Origin: Gimesia algae
GTDB taxonomy: Bacteria; Planctomycetota; Planctomycetia; Planctomycetales; Planctomycetaceae
Direction: 5' to 3'
Assembly: GCF_007746795.1 (NCBI RefSeq)
Contig: NZ_CP036343.1
Span: forward strand, 4,625,357-4,689,356
DNA length: 64,000 bases
The translations under genes and the position numbers were made by a program. The notes under the pieces were generated by a model that was given only the letters and a program-made list of their open reading frames with translations, had not been told where the DNA came from and ran no database searches. Positions 8,044-16,973 of this stretch are shown in pieces (within the stretch, counting starts at the first letter, position 1; every line of letters starts with the position of its first letter).

Positions 8044-10884
8044 ATGAATTCTGCGACTCCTTGCGGAAATCTTATTTCACAATCAAATTCTGATTTCAAA
8101 CGAGTTTCCTGGAAACCGTTCTGGGTTGGAACTTTGTTATGCTGCGCATCACTTTGTGGATGTCAGAAAAGCATGCTGCAAAACGTGCGCGAGACTCCGA
8201 TAGCCGTATCCTTAAAAGAGAAAGTGACAAGAAAAGTACCGGAAGAACTGGCAGGATTACAGGTTTATCTTTCACGTGATTTGTGGGTCAGAAATCATCA
8301 CTGGTCTCCGGAACTGGAACGGAAAACATTTCAGGAGGACAAGGCAGCGTATCACCTCGCGCCAATTGAGATGCAACGCTGGGGATTTGGATCTGTTGAC
8401 CAGAAAACTCTTTTGAGCGAAGTCAGCACGCGGAAACCATTGGGCGCCATCCAACGGACAACTTCAGAACCTGAGTCTAATACAGAACAGTCAGCTTCCG
8501 ATCAGACAGCAATTTCAAATTCAACAGATCCGACAGAACTGCAGAAATCAGAAAGCTGGTCATTTAACGCGTTGCAGGATTTTTTCTTCGATCAGAAAAA
8601 TCAAAGCTCACAACAAGCAAAGAAGCAGCGATCAGATCAACTTGCAGCATTGCAGGAATTGTCCACATGGGATAATCTGGCTGGCTGGAATGCGGCGCTC
8701 CTCTGGGCCACATTATCGCCTGCAACGGCCACTGAGACACTACCTGTTCTCGAGAAAGTAGCTCTGGATCCCCTGCAATATTCTCAGTCTAATGCAGAAA
8801 ATGATCCGGGGACGTCAGATCAGAATTCTATCTCAGAGGCGATGCAGCATGCCGCCTTGAATGCGATCTCACTGGTTCTGGCTCAAGCCGATGCCATTCC
8901 ACTCAAAACCCGCAATCGACTGACACAGCGATTACAGCGTCCCGATCTTTCGCTTTCACTGAGAAGCGAACTTTATCTCTCACTGGCTCGCTTCATGTCC
9001 CCTGCCAGTATTCCCTCGCTGGAACAGTCTCTGGAAAACACTGAGAATAGCCCATCCCCCCCAAAGCCACTGAGACGAGCAGCGATGCAAGCCTGTATTT
9101 TACATGGACTCTGGTCTCATTCGGATCGAAAACATCTTGACGATCCTGATCTGATTCATACTTTCAATCCCAAGGAGTGGCCAGCCAATATCATGCAGGT
9201 TCGCTGGGACTCCGATGCAAATATGCGTTGGAACTTTGGTTACTGGGCTGCGTTAATTCGCCATCCGGATGCCGAAACAATTCTCACCTCCCAACTGAGA
9301 GATGCAGATCTGGTAGTTCAGACCAAAGCCATCGAACACCTGGGAATGCTGAAGACAGACACAGCACTTCAGATCCTGAAAGAGTATGCGCAACGTCCGG
9401 AGGAAAGTATCCGCGTTGCTGCCGTGAAAGGTCTCAGTTCGTGGGGCCCGATGCATCTCATTCCCTTGAAAAACGACACATCCTCCGCCGTCAGACTGGA
9501 GGTCGCCTCAGGCATGGGAAAAACTCCTTCTGCCGAATCTGCTCTGCATCTTCGCACATTGATCAATGATCGCAGTTCCCAAGTACAACACACAGTCATT
9601 CATGCCATTTCTGACTGGCCAGATGAGCTTGCCATACCTTTACTGCTGGATGGGATTCAGGAAGGAGTATATAAAACGCGCCGTCAAAGCATCCTGCAAC
9701 TGGTTGACCGTACCGGACTGGGAGGATCCATTTCCATCGAAGCACCGCAAACAGAACGAGTCGTTGCTGTTAATGAACTGGTCCAGAGTGGCCAACTCCC
9801 GGGGAGTTTCTGGGGACAGCTCATGCAAGTGGGACTTAAAACGGGCCAGGAAGTCAATCAGGGACGCGCGGCCGAACTCCAGTCCTACTTTCAAAACCTG
9901 ATAAATCAACCTCGGGAGTCATCTGAATATCAGCAGGCATATCAGGAACTTGCCAACATCAGTCCTGCCGAAGTCAAAGTGCTGGAGAAACTGATCAGAG
10001 AAACTTCTATCGAAATCCCGAGTGAAATCTATATCGATTTACTGGCAGGCCTGACTCCCGAATATGCTGCATTGAATCAACTGACCAGTCCCCACATCAC
10101 AGATCGACGTGAAGCCGCACAACAGTTGTTTGTCAGTTCACAGAACATATCATTAAATCCTGTGGTCGTAAGCCGACTGCGAAAGCTGATGACACACGAA
10201 CAGGATCGACTGGTCTGGCGAATTGTGATGTCATCTGTTGAAAAAGACAACTACGATGAAGCTGCCCAACTGGCATTGCTGGCAATCAATCATAACTGGC
10301 CTGACATTAGAATTCTGGGTTGCGAATATTTTGGTTCACATGGATTGCCCCAGTATGCAAACTGGCTGCTCCCCTTGCTGGATGACAAGAACCACACAGT
10401 TCAGTTAGCTGCGATCCGGGCGATCGGTCAATGCCATAACCCCATCGCAATCTCAGGCACACAGAAACCAGGTCAAAGCCAGAATTCAGCGCCTTCACTC
10501 CGTTCTCTACTAACTCACTCAAATCGTCGGGTACGCTTCGAAACAGTTGTGGCTCTCAGTCGGCTGGGTGATTCTGCCGGCATGCAGGAACTGCTGCGAC
10601 TTTCGAATGATACTCAGATTGCGATGCGGAAAGAGGCCGTACGGGAAATGGGGCACTCCGGACAGACCCGTTTTGTAGAACCTCTGATCCAGATGGCCTG
10701 GACCGAGCGAAACAACTCCACGCTTAAAGAAATCCTGAACAGCCTGGACCAACTGGTGCCAGATTCGGAGCAACCTGCCAATCTGACACCGCAACAGGAC
10801 CAGTCAGATCAGGCTAAAAGCTGGATGAACTGGTGGCAAACACAACACTCTGGACAAGGTTCCCGACTGTTTACCGGGCGTTAA
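8044..10884 (+). CDS. HEAT-repeat lipoprotein
   Basis: A protein of ~946 aa from the ATG at 8044. A lipoprotein signal ends at LCGC (SWKPFWVGTLLCCASLCGC), about 40 residues in. After a linker rich in Ser, Gln and Glu, most of the chain is alpha-helical repeats of the HEAT/PBS type, for example DADLVVQTKAIEHLGMLKTD, KNHTVQLAAIRAIGQ and SNRRVRFETVVALSRLGD. Such arrays are protein-binding scaffolds; no enzyme domain was seen. The frame is open to 7696, but that extension contains repeat copy A and is probably not translated; no clear ribosome binding site marks either start. Role at the membrane unknown. Confidence 0.8.
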   Translation: MNSATPCGNLISQSNSDFKRVSWKPFWVGTLLCCASLCGCQKSMLQNVRETPIAVSLKEKVTRKVPEELAGLQVYLSRDLWVRNHHWSPELERKTFQEDKAAYHLAPIEMQRWGFGSVDQKTLLSEVSTRKPLGAIQRTTSEPESNTEQSASDQTAISNSTDPTELQKSESWSFNALQDFFFDQKNQSSQQAKKQRSDQLAALQELSTWDNLAGWNAALLWATLSPATATETLPVLEKVALDPLQYSQSNAENDPGTSDQNSISEAMQHAALNAISLVLAQADAIPLKTRNRLTQRLQRPDLSLSLRSELYLSLARFMSPASIPSLEQSLENTENSPSPPKPLRRAAMQACILHGLWSHSDRKHLDDPDLIHTFNPKEWPANIMQVRWDSDANMRWNFGYWAALIRHPDAETILTSQLRDADLVVQTKAIEHLGMLKTDTALQILKEYAQRPEESIRVAAVKGLSSWGPMHLIPLKNDTSSAVRLEVASGMGKTPSAESALHLRTLINDRSSQVQHTVIHAISDWPDELAIPLLLDGIQEGVYKTRRQSILQLVDRTGLGGSISIEAPQTERVVAVNELVQSGQLPGSFWGQLMQVGLKTGQEVNQGRAAELQSYFQNLINQPRESSEYQQAYQELANISPAEVKVLEKLIRETSIEIPSEIYIDLLAGLTPEYAALNQLTSPHITDRREAAQQLFVSSQNISLNPVVVSRLRKLMTHEQDRLVWRIVMSSVEKDNYDEAAQLALLAINHNWPDIRILGCEYFGSHGLPQYANWLLPLLDDKNHTVQLAAIRAIGQCHNPIAISGTQKPGQSQNSAPSLRSLLTHSNRRVRFETVVALSRLGDSAGMQELLRLSNDTQIAMRKEAVREMGHSGQTRFVEPLIQMAWTERNNSTLKEILNSLDQLVPDSEQPANLTPQQDQSDQAKSWMNWWQTQHSGQGSRLFTGR

Positions 10885-11005
10885 GTATGAATTCTTGTTT
10901 TTGATGTACTTGATGGTTGTTCTCCTCTCCAGGATATCAGTATCATGGAACCTAAATATTTAAATTACTCTCCGAAGAATGTTTTCATCACTGCGGAACT
11001 ACTAC

Positions 11006-11371
11006 ATGGCTAACTACCACGACGACTTTCAACTGGAATGGCATGGAAATACAGTCGTAATCATTCCTGCGAGCAATGTCGAGTCAATGAGCTGGGATCT
11101 GATTGAACAGGCCGCTGATATCGTCATGGCACCGTTACAGGAAGTCGAAATCCCGATGGTCGTCTTCGACCTGAGTGATGTCAGTTATTTTGGCTCCGTG
11201 TTTCTGGCGCTGCTGTTGCGCTGCCACAAACATGTTCGCAGCCGAGGAGGAGAGTTAGTTTTGTGCGGTGCCAGTAAGATGGCCAACGAGCTCTTGCGTA
11301 TCACTGCTCTGGACACTCTCTGGGCTATCTACGAGACCAGAGATGAAGCGCTGGATGCCCTGATGGGCTGA
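11006..11371 (+). CDS. STAS-domain protein, anti-sigma-factor-antagonist-like
   Basis: A 121-aa single STAS domain (from 11006; an in-frame ATG at 10979 adds nine residues). Visible hallmarks are the first strand ([15 protein letters not shown]), the central [21 protein letters not shown] segment that corresponds to the DxSxxxxxDSSGL loop of SpoIIAA, and the final [19 protein letters not shown]. The Asp-Ser at the phosphorylation loop is replaced by Gly-Ser (FGSVFL), so the serine that partner kinases phosphorylate may be retained. Family members bind anti-sigma kinases or act in stressosomes; no such partner is adjacent. The next gene follows 63 bp downstream on the same strand. Confidence 0.8.
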   Translation: MANYHDDFQLEWHGNTVVIIPASNVESMSWDLIEQAADIVMAPLQEVEIPMVVFDLSDVSYFGSVFLALLLRCHKHVRSRGGELVLCGASKMANELLRITALDTLWAIYETRDEALDALMG

Positions 11372-11434
11372 CGTATAGTCGTAGTCTGGTTCTCACATTC
11401 GTCTCGACCCGCTATGTTAAAGGATTAATAGATC

Positions 11435-12502
11435 ATGTCGAGGAAATATCGAAAAACACGTCCCGGCGTTTCAGAGTCTGACGTATTACCAACAGAACAT
11501 AGTTCGGAACTTTATCCACATCAGTCTATCGTTGCCAGCATCAAAGAAACGGCCGATAAACTCAAGCAGGATCAGGCGACCCGCGGCGACCTCAAAATCC
11601 TGGATCGTGCTCTGAAAGAATTACGGTATGCTTTCAAGGTTTTCACACCTTATCGAAAGCAACGCAAGGTCACCGTCTTCGGTTCCGCCCGCACAAACCC
11701 CGATGATCCTTCCTATCAGCAGGCGTTGCAGTTCGGACGGAGAATGGCGGAAGAAAAATGGATGATTGTCACAGGTGCTGGTCCCGGAATCATGGAAGCC
11801 GCCCATGTCGGTGCGGGAACTGACATGTCGATGGGTGTCAATATCATGCTGCCATTCGAGCAGGAGCCCAACTACGTCATCCATAAAGACGAAAAACTGG
11901 TTAACCTGAATTACTTCTTCACTCGCAAACTTCTGTTCGTCAAAGAAGTCCACGCCATTGTCTGCTGTGCCGGCGGATTTGGTACTCTGGATGAAGCATT
12001 TGAGACTCTGACCCTCGTACAGACCGGAAAACGAGATCCCATGCCGATCGTGCTGCTGGATGCTCCCGGAGGATCTTACTGGAAAGACTGGGAAGAATTT
12101 CTTAAAAACAACCTCTTGAAACAGGAATTGATCTCCAAAGAAGACTTGTCACTGTTTCATGTCACAGATGATATTGAAGATGCCGTCGATGAAGTAATCG
12201 GTTTTTACAGCGTCTATAACAGTATGCGATATGTCAAAGGGCGGCTCGTGCTCCGTCTGCATGTCGAACCCAGCAATGAGTTCATTGAAAAACTGAACAA
12301 TGAATTCAAAGATATCCTCGATTCAGGGATTATCACAAAAGTCAACGCACACGAGCTGGAAAAAGACGATGACCATCTGGTCGACCTGCCACGCATTTCA
12401 CTCATGTTCAATCGTAAAAACCTCGGCCGACTGCGACAGATGATTGATCGCATTAACTCTGAACTGGCGCCTCAGAGTGCTGATGAGGCAGAAGAAGAAT
12501 AA
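11435..12502 (+). CDS. LOG-family protein (cytokinin-riboside monophosphate phosphoribohydrolase-like)
   Basis: A 355-aa protein with the Rossmann-type LOG/TIGR00730 core: [16 protein letters not shown] (79-93), [13 protein letters not shown] (111-123) and [14 protein letters not shown] (177-190), the counterpart of the PGGxGTxxE motif that holds the catalytic Arg/Glu region. Family members cleave the N-glycosidic bond of nucleoside 5'-monophosphates or bind nucleotides. It is longer than typical LOG proteins (~190 aa): ~75 residues precede the core, and ~120 follow it ([20 protein letters not shown]...). The physiological substrate is not evident. It converges on the sigma-factor gene across 35 bp. 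Confidence 0.88.
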   Translation: MSRKYRKTRPGVSESDVLPTEHSSELYPHQSIVASIKETADKLKQDQATRGDLKILDRALKELRYAFKVFTPYRKQRKVTVFGSARTNPDDPSYQQALQFGRRMAEEKWMIVTGAGPGIMEAAHVGAGTDMSMGVNIMLPFEQEPNYVIHKDEKLVNLNYFFTRKLLFVKEVHAIVCCAGGFGTLDEAFETLTLVQTGKRDPMPIVLLDAPGGSYWKDWEEFLKNNLLKQELISKEDLSLFHVTDDIEDAVDEVIGFYSVYNSMRYVKGRLVLRLHVEPSNEFIEKLNNEFKDILDSGIITKVNAHELEKDDDHLVDLPRISLMFNRKNLGRLRQMIDRINSELAPQSADEAEEE

Positions 12503-12537
12503 CGAATCAGTTTCCATCGATATCGCTTGATATCAAT

Positions 12538-13161
12538 TTATCCCAGCAGACTTTTGAATTCATCTTCATGCTTGAGCAGTTCCTGTAACTTGACCATCGA
12601 GCGGCTGATCATCACACGGACGGCAACATCAGATTTATCCAGTTGTTCTGCGATCTGTTTTGTCGGCAGACCTTCCACATATTTCAGACGAATGGCATCC
12701 CGACTCTCTTCAGGCAGGCTCTCCAATGCCATCAGCAGTTTCATTTCCTTAGCCCCACGGGAAAATGCCTGACTGGGACTGGTGATACTGGCAACCAACA
12801 GATCCATAAATCCCTGTCCTGTCCCTGCGGCGGAGACCGGTTGTCCGGCTTCGCGGCCGGCAGCCCGTTTCTGAACCTGAAAATACTTCCGATGACTGTC
12901 AATAATCCGGCGCTCTGCAAGGTGGCATAACCAGTTGAACGGTGCTTTCTGTTCGAAATCCATACTCTGAAACGAATCGACGGCATTCAATGAGACTTCC
13001 TGCAGGATATCAGCAGCTTCCACCTTGGATTTGAGAGAGTCACTCATATTTTTATTAATGAATGCCAGCAGAGGAGCACGATGCAGTTCCAGAAATGTCA
13101 ACAAAGCCGACTCACTCCCCTGCTTGATCTCCTCAATCAGAATCTCGATATCAGTCGTCAT
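12538..13161 (-). CDS. ECF-type RNA polymerase sigma factor
   Basis: A 207-aa sigma-70-family protein of the short extracytoplasmic-function type. Region 2 is VEAADILQEVSLNAVDSF...APFNWLCHLAERRIIDSHRKYF; region 4 is LESLPEESRDAIRLKYVEGLPTKQIAEQLDKSDVAVRVMISRSMVKLQEL, a helix-turn-helix. There is no anti-sigma gene beside it. A membrane serine/threonine kinase gene is divergently transcribed 194 bp away, a pairing known in planctomycetes where kinase activity is thought to control the sigma factor. That link is inferred from position only. Confidence 0.92.
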   Translation of the reverse strand: MTTDIEILIEEIKQGSESALLTFLELHRAPLLAFINKNMSDSLKSKVEAADILQEVSLNAVDSFQSMDFEQKAPFNWLCHLAERRIIDSHRKYFQVQKRAAGREAGQPVSAAGTGQGFMDLLVASITSPSQAFSRGAKEMKLLMALESLPEESRDAIRLKYVEGLPTKQIAEQLDKSDVAVRVMISRSMVKLQELLKHEDEFKSLLG

Positions 13162-13355
13162 AAAACTCCATTATCCCTGCTAAGTCAAGTCCATCGATTC
13201 TGTGACGCATTCTGCTTTCCTACCCGTTCGTAATCGGTTATTATGCCTGTTCGAGATGTATACCTGACCTCGTTATACCATCAATACAATCAATCATCCA
13301 CTGAAACTTTCAGGATAATCTAAGTCGGATCTTTATCCAGAATTTCGGGAGCTCC

Positions 13356-15596
13356 ATGTTGTCTACTTCAGAGCCAAACCAGAAAGTTTCAGAAAGTCAA
13401 ATTGCAATTGATGCACTTACCGAAGTCATGGAGCAGTTTGTCAGTGAGTGGGAATCCCGTCAGTCTCCGCCTGACTTAAAAGACTATGTATCAGTTGCTG
13501 ATCCTCAAAACCGATTTCTATTAATTGAGTTGATTAAAATTGATCTGGAATATCGCTGGCAACAGTTTAATTTCCCCAGACGAATTCTTGAATATCTCGA
13601 CGACTTCCCCATTCTGGAAAAGCCAGAGTTTCCCGTCGATTTACTGTATGAAGAATTTCACCTGCGTCGTCAAAATGGTTTCGAGGTCGACCCGGAAGAG
13701 TACATTGGTTTTATCCCCACCGCCAACCCTCAGGTCAGGCAGCTGTTTGACCTCGACCATGCATACTGTACAACCAAAATGCTCAATCAATCCCCGCAGC
13801 AGGCAGGCTCACAGTTCAAGCCGGGTGATACGGTTGATGACTTCGAATTGTTAACACTCCTGGGCAAAGGTGCTTTTGCCAACGTTTTTCAGGCGCGGCA
13901 AAATTCCATGCAGCGAATCGTGGCGTTGAAAATTTCCGAAGATTCCAGTAATGAACCACAAACTCTTGCCCAACTGGATCATGACAATATCGTACGCGTG
14001 TTCGACCAGCGATTGCTGACAAATCAGAAAATCAGATTGCTGTATATGCAGTATCTGCCAGGAGGCACACTACATTCAGTCGTCGAAATTGTTCGCAAAA
14101 CGGCTCCTGATGAACGCTCTGGAAATATGCTGGTAAATGCTCTCGATCAGGCTCTGGATCTTAGAGGCGAATCAAGACCTGCTGAATCAGTAACTTATCA
14201 GAAGTTTAAATCATTATCCTGGTCCGAAACGATCTGCTGGCTGGGAATCCGACTGGCTCAGGCGTTGGACTATGCCCATCACAAGGGAGTTTTGCACCGG
14301 GATATTAAACCCGCTAATGTTCTTCTGACAGCAGAAGGCATCCCAAAACTGGCTGATTTCAATATCAGCTTCAGTTCCCATGTCAGTGGTACCACGCCGG
14401 CCGCCTATTTTGGAGGCAGTCTGGCGTACATGTCGCCTGAGCAACTCGAAGCTTACGATCCCACGGATACAAGACGACCTGAAAGTCTGGATGAACGCAG
14501 TGATTTATATTCACTGGGGCTCATGTTGGCTGAGCTATTAACGGGAATCCGCCCTTTTCAGGCCCCTTCAATCCAATCCAACTGGTCCGACCTGCTGAAA
14601 CAGATGATCCACCAGCGTAAAACGGGTATCTCATTATCTGCCAGCCCCCAACATCTGCCTACCAACTGCCCGGAGCATCTTGTTTCAGTCCTGCAAAAAT
14701 GCCTGAGTCCCGATCCTGCCGACCGCTGGCGTTCAGGTGCTGAACTCGCCAGTCAACTGGAACTCTGTCTGAATCCCCGGGCGCAGCAGATTCTGTTTCC
14801 CACATCGAAAAGCTGGTTTACAAAACTCAAAGGCTGGGAAGTACCGCTCGTCATCCTGATTGTGGCCATCCCTAATATTCTGGCAGGACTGTTCAATTTC
14901 TTTCACAACCAGAAACATATTATTGAGCACTTAAAAAATTCACAGGATGCCTTCTGGAAGATTCAATCGGCCATCAACCTGATCGCTTATCCGACAGGAC
15001 TCGGTTTGATTGGCTGGTTAACCTGGCTGCTGCTGAGATTTGCAGCTGATCATGAAACGAGTTCAAAATCGGATCTGCAAAGAAATGTCATCATGCAGAA
15101 ACGCTGCCTCAGCCTGGGACATTATGCGGCGTTGATCTGTACGGCGGAGTGGATCATCGCCGGAATCGCATATCCGGTCAGTATGCATTACGCAATTGGT
15201 TCATTACCAGCGACCGCCTATTTTCATTTTTTAGGCTCCCTGCTCCTGTGTGGTTTGATCGCCGCCAGCTATCCTTTCTTTGGCGTCACCTATTTCAGCC
15301 TGCATATGATCTACCCTCGTTTGATCCAGAATTCTGATTTCACTCAGCTGGCACCTGATTCCTATCAACAACTCAAACGCCGGAGCTGGGTGTATCTGAT
15401 CATGGCATTCCTGGTACCAACTCTCAGTATCGCTTCACTGGCGATGATTAACCTGGATGACAAAATTGCGATCGGCATTCTCACCGTCGCCGGTACCCTG
15501 GGAGCGGTCAGCATCTTTCGGATTTTCCAGACCCTCCAGGCAGATCTGGATGCACTCGAAGAGCTCTCCAGGCGTGTCCACTCCTCACGGAAATAA
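13356..15596 (+). CDS. Membrane serine/threonine protein kinase (planctomycete type)
   Basis: A 746-aa protein. The N-terminal ~160 residues form a helical domain seen in planctomycete kinases. The kinase domain runs from about 165 to 475: Gly loop LGKGAFANVF (~169), VALK lysine (~190), HRDIKPANVLL catalytic loop (~314), and SPEQL in place of APE. The magnesium motif reads DFN rather than DFG, and the stretch between the lysine and the LDHDNIV motif is short. About five or six membrane helices follow from ~497 (VPLVILIVAIPNILAGLF and others), then a helical tail (LEELSRRVHSSRK). The active-site lysine, Asp and Asn are present, so it is probably active. It is divergent from the ECF sigma gene. 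Confidence 0.9.
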   Translation: MLSTSEPNQKVSESQIAIDALTEVMEQFVSEWESRQSPPDLKDYVSVADPQNRFLLIELIKIDLEYRWQQFNFPRRILEYLDDFPILEKPEFPVDLLYEEFHLRRQNGFEVDPEEYIGFIPTANPQVRQLFDLDHAYCTTKMLNQSPQQAGSQFKPGDTVDDFELLTLLGKGAFANVFQARQNSMQRIVALKISEDSSNEPQTLAQLDHDNIVRVFDQRLLTNQKIRLLYMQYLPGGTLHSVVEIVRKTAPDERSGNMLVNALDQALDLRGESRPAESVTYQKFKSLSWSETICWLGIRLAQALDYAHHKGVLHRDIKPANVLLTAEGIPKLADFNISFSSHVSGTTPAAYFGGSLAYMSPEQLEAYDPTDTRRPESLDERSDLYSLGLMLAELLTGIRPFQAPSIQSNWSDLLKQMIHQRKTGISLSASPQHLPTNCPEHLVSVLQKCLSPDPADRWRSGAELASQLELCLNPRAQQILFPTSKSWFTKLKGWEVPLVILIVAIPNILAGLFNFFHNQKHIIEHLKNSQDAFWKIQSAINLIAYPTGLGLIGWLTWLLLRFAADHETSSKSDLQRNVIMQKRCLSLGHYAALICTAEWIIAGIAYPVSMHYAIGSLPATAYFHFLGSLLLCGLIAASYPFFGVTYFSLHMIYPRLIQNSDFTQLAPDSYQQLKRRSWVYLIMAFLVPTLSIASLAMINLDDKIAIGILTVAGTLGAVSIFRIFQTLQADLDALEELSRRVHSSRK

Positions 15597-15639
15597 TTTT
15601 CCTGCAACATGCCATCTCCGGAAATTCTTTGGCTTCAGC

Positions 15640-15731
15640 TAGACTGTGTCCCATTTTACTGTAGCGTCTCCAGAGCCATTTGGAACGAGTATCATAGATT
15701 GAGAGACGCAATGGTTAAGTGGGCTGCGATC
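15640..15731 (-). repeat. 92-bp dispersed repeat, copy B
   Basis: Minus-strand copy of the interspersed element, 44 bp after the kinase stop codon. The stem arms are GCGTCTC (one mismatch in the outer pair) and GAGACGCTA. It differs from copy A by a handful of substitutions, with no insertion or deletion in the 79-bp core. Its right end (CAGTCTAGCT) matches copy C, not A or D. It is antisense to both neighbouring genes, so it cannot serve simply as their 3' untranslated region. Confidence 0.9.
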
Positions 15732-15872
15732 TAGAACTCACCCCCGACCCAAGTGTACATTTCGTATCTCAACTTTTATTGAAAATTGCTGTAACAGATT
15801 ATATCCGTTCCCGCTTGGTTAAGTGTGAGACACACAACACAACACTTAATCAAAACACTAAGGAACGAAACG

Positions 15873-16886
15873 ATGAAAAACACCGCCACTTTGTTCACAT
15901 GCTTTACAGTATCCCTGATTTTAGTTTCAGGAAATGCATCAGCTGGTAACAATCGTTTTTCCGGTAAATCAAACAAGGGTTCTTCCAGTCGTTCCTTCAG
16001 TCATCACAGCAACCGAAACAATAATAATCGCAGTCATCATTTCAACAATCGTTCCAGTCATTCGCAGTACAATCATCGTTCATCAAACCAGCGTATTTCG
16101 CAGAACAAAAAACCGTCTATGAGACAACACAACTACAAAGCATCCTACAACTCAAAGTCGACTCCCGTAAAATCCAGCAAATTCTCAAAGACAAACGACT
16201 ATCACTTCAAAACCGCTCCTAAACAGAATTTCTCAAATAAAGTGAATCGGTTTGACGAGAAAAAACAAATCAACCCACAACTTAAAGCAACTCAGCGTCC
16301 TTTCAAGACTGGCCAGAAAACAACCAAACACAACAAGTTTAATGGTTATCACAATGGACACCACAACGGTCACCATGGACATCATCACTGGAACCGCCCC
16401 TGGATTCACATCAACACTCGTCCCTGGTGTCCCACAGTCTGTCGCCCCTGGTATCCAGTTGCCTGTGTCGACCCGATTCTGACTCCCTGTGTGATCACAG
16501 CATGTGTCCCCGTGTATTACAATGCAGCCGGTGAAACAGTCGATGATGTATCTGAAGGAGCCGGAACAGAAGAAGTTACTGAAACCGAAAACAGTACGGA
16601 ACCGGTTGAACAGGAGCGTCTGGTACTGGAATCCGGAAAATTATTTCAACTATCAGCAGAAGGGCTGGGAGGCGAACAGGGTATGGTTGTTCTGGAAATC
16701 AATGAAATGGGACTGCCTGCGAAGATTGAAAAATGGGAAGACAACATTCTGGCGTTTCAGACTCCCCAGATCGGACTGGCCAAAGTAACAGAAGCCAAAA
16801 TGCATGTCATGAACAGCAAAGGTCAGTTACTGGCGACTCTGGACATCAGTCTGTTGCCCGCAACAAATCCAGTCGCTTCCAATTGA
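15873..16886 (+). CDS. Secreted His/Asn/Ser-rich protein of unknown function
   Basis: A 337-aa protein with a signal peptide (MKNTATLFTCFTVSLILVSG...ASA). The ATG at 15873 has AGGA 8 nt upstream; the longer frame from 15825 hides the signal peptide. The mature N-terminal ~150 residues are basic and very rich in Ser, Asn, His and Lys (SHHSNRNNNNRSHHFNN). A histidine cluster follows (YHNGHHNGHHGHHHW, about 165-180), then a Trp/Cys/Pro block (RPWCPTVCRPWYPVACVDP). A ~90-residue C-terminal beta-type domain (LFQLSAEGLGGEQGMVVLEINEMGLPAKIEKW) ends the protein. The His cluster may bind metal. Family not recognised. Confidence 0.75.
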   Translation: MKNTATLFTCFTVSLILVSGNASAGNNRFSGKSNKGSSSRSFSHHSNRNNNNRSHHFNNRSSHSQYNHRSSNQRISQNKKPSMRQHNYKASYNSKSTPVKSSKFSKTNDYHFKTAPKQNFSNKVNRFDEKKQINPQLKATQRPFKTGQKTTKHNKFNGYHNGHHNGHHGHHHWNRPWIHINTRPWCPTVCRPWYPVACVDPILTPCVITACVPVYYNAAGETVDDVSEGAGTEEVTETENSTEPVEQERLVLESGKLFQLSAEGLGGEQGMVVLEINEMGLPAKIEKWEDNILAFQTPQIGLAKVTEAKMHVMNSKGQLLATLDISLLPATNPVASN

Positions 16887-16905
16887 GCTGAGTCTATTCT
16901 GAATT

Positions 16906-16948
16906 AAACTAACAGCGTCTTCGAGCAGATCGAAGACGCTGTTAGTTT
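16906..16948. terminator. Bidirectional terminator-like hairpin
   Basis: A perfect 19-bp inverted repeat (left arm 16906-16924, right arm 16930-16948) with the 5-nt loop GCAGA. It lies between the ends of the His-rich gene (+) and the enolase gene (-), so it can serve both. The arms begin and end in A/T-rich sequence, but there is no long T tract. Confidence 0.8.
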
Positions 16949-16973
16949 GTTTGAAATAGAAACGGTGACGAAC

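Noticed and set aside
12519-12534. GATATC-gctt-GATATC hairpin between convergent genes
   Set aside because: A 6-bp AT-rich stem without a T tract is too weak to call a terminator.
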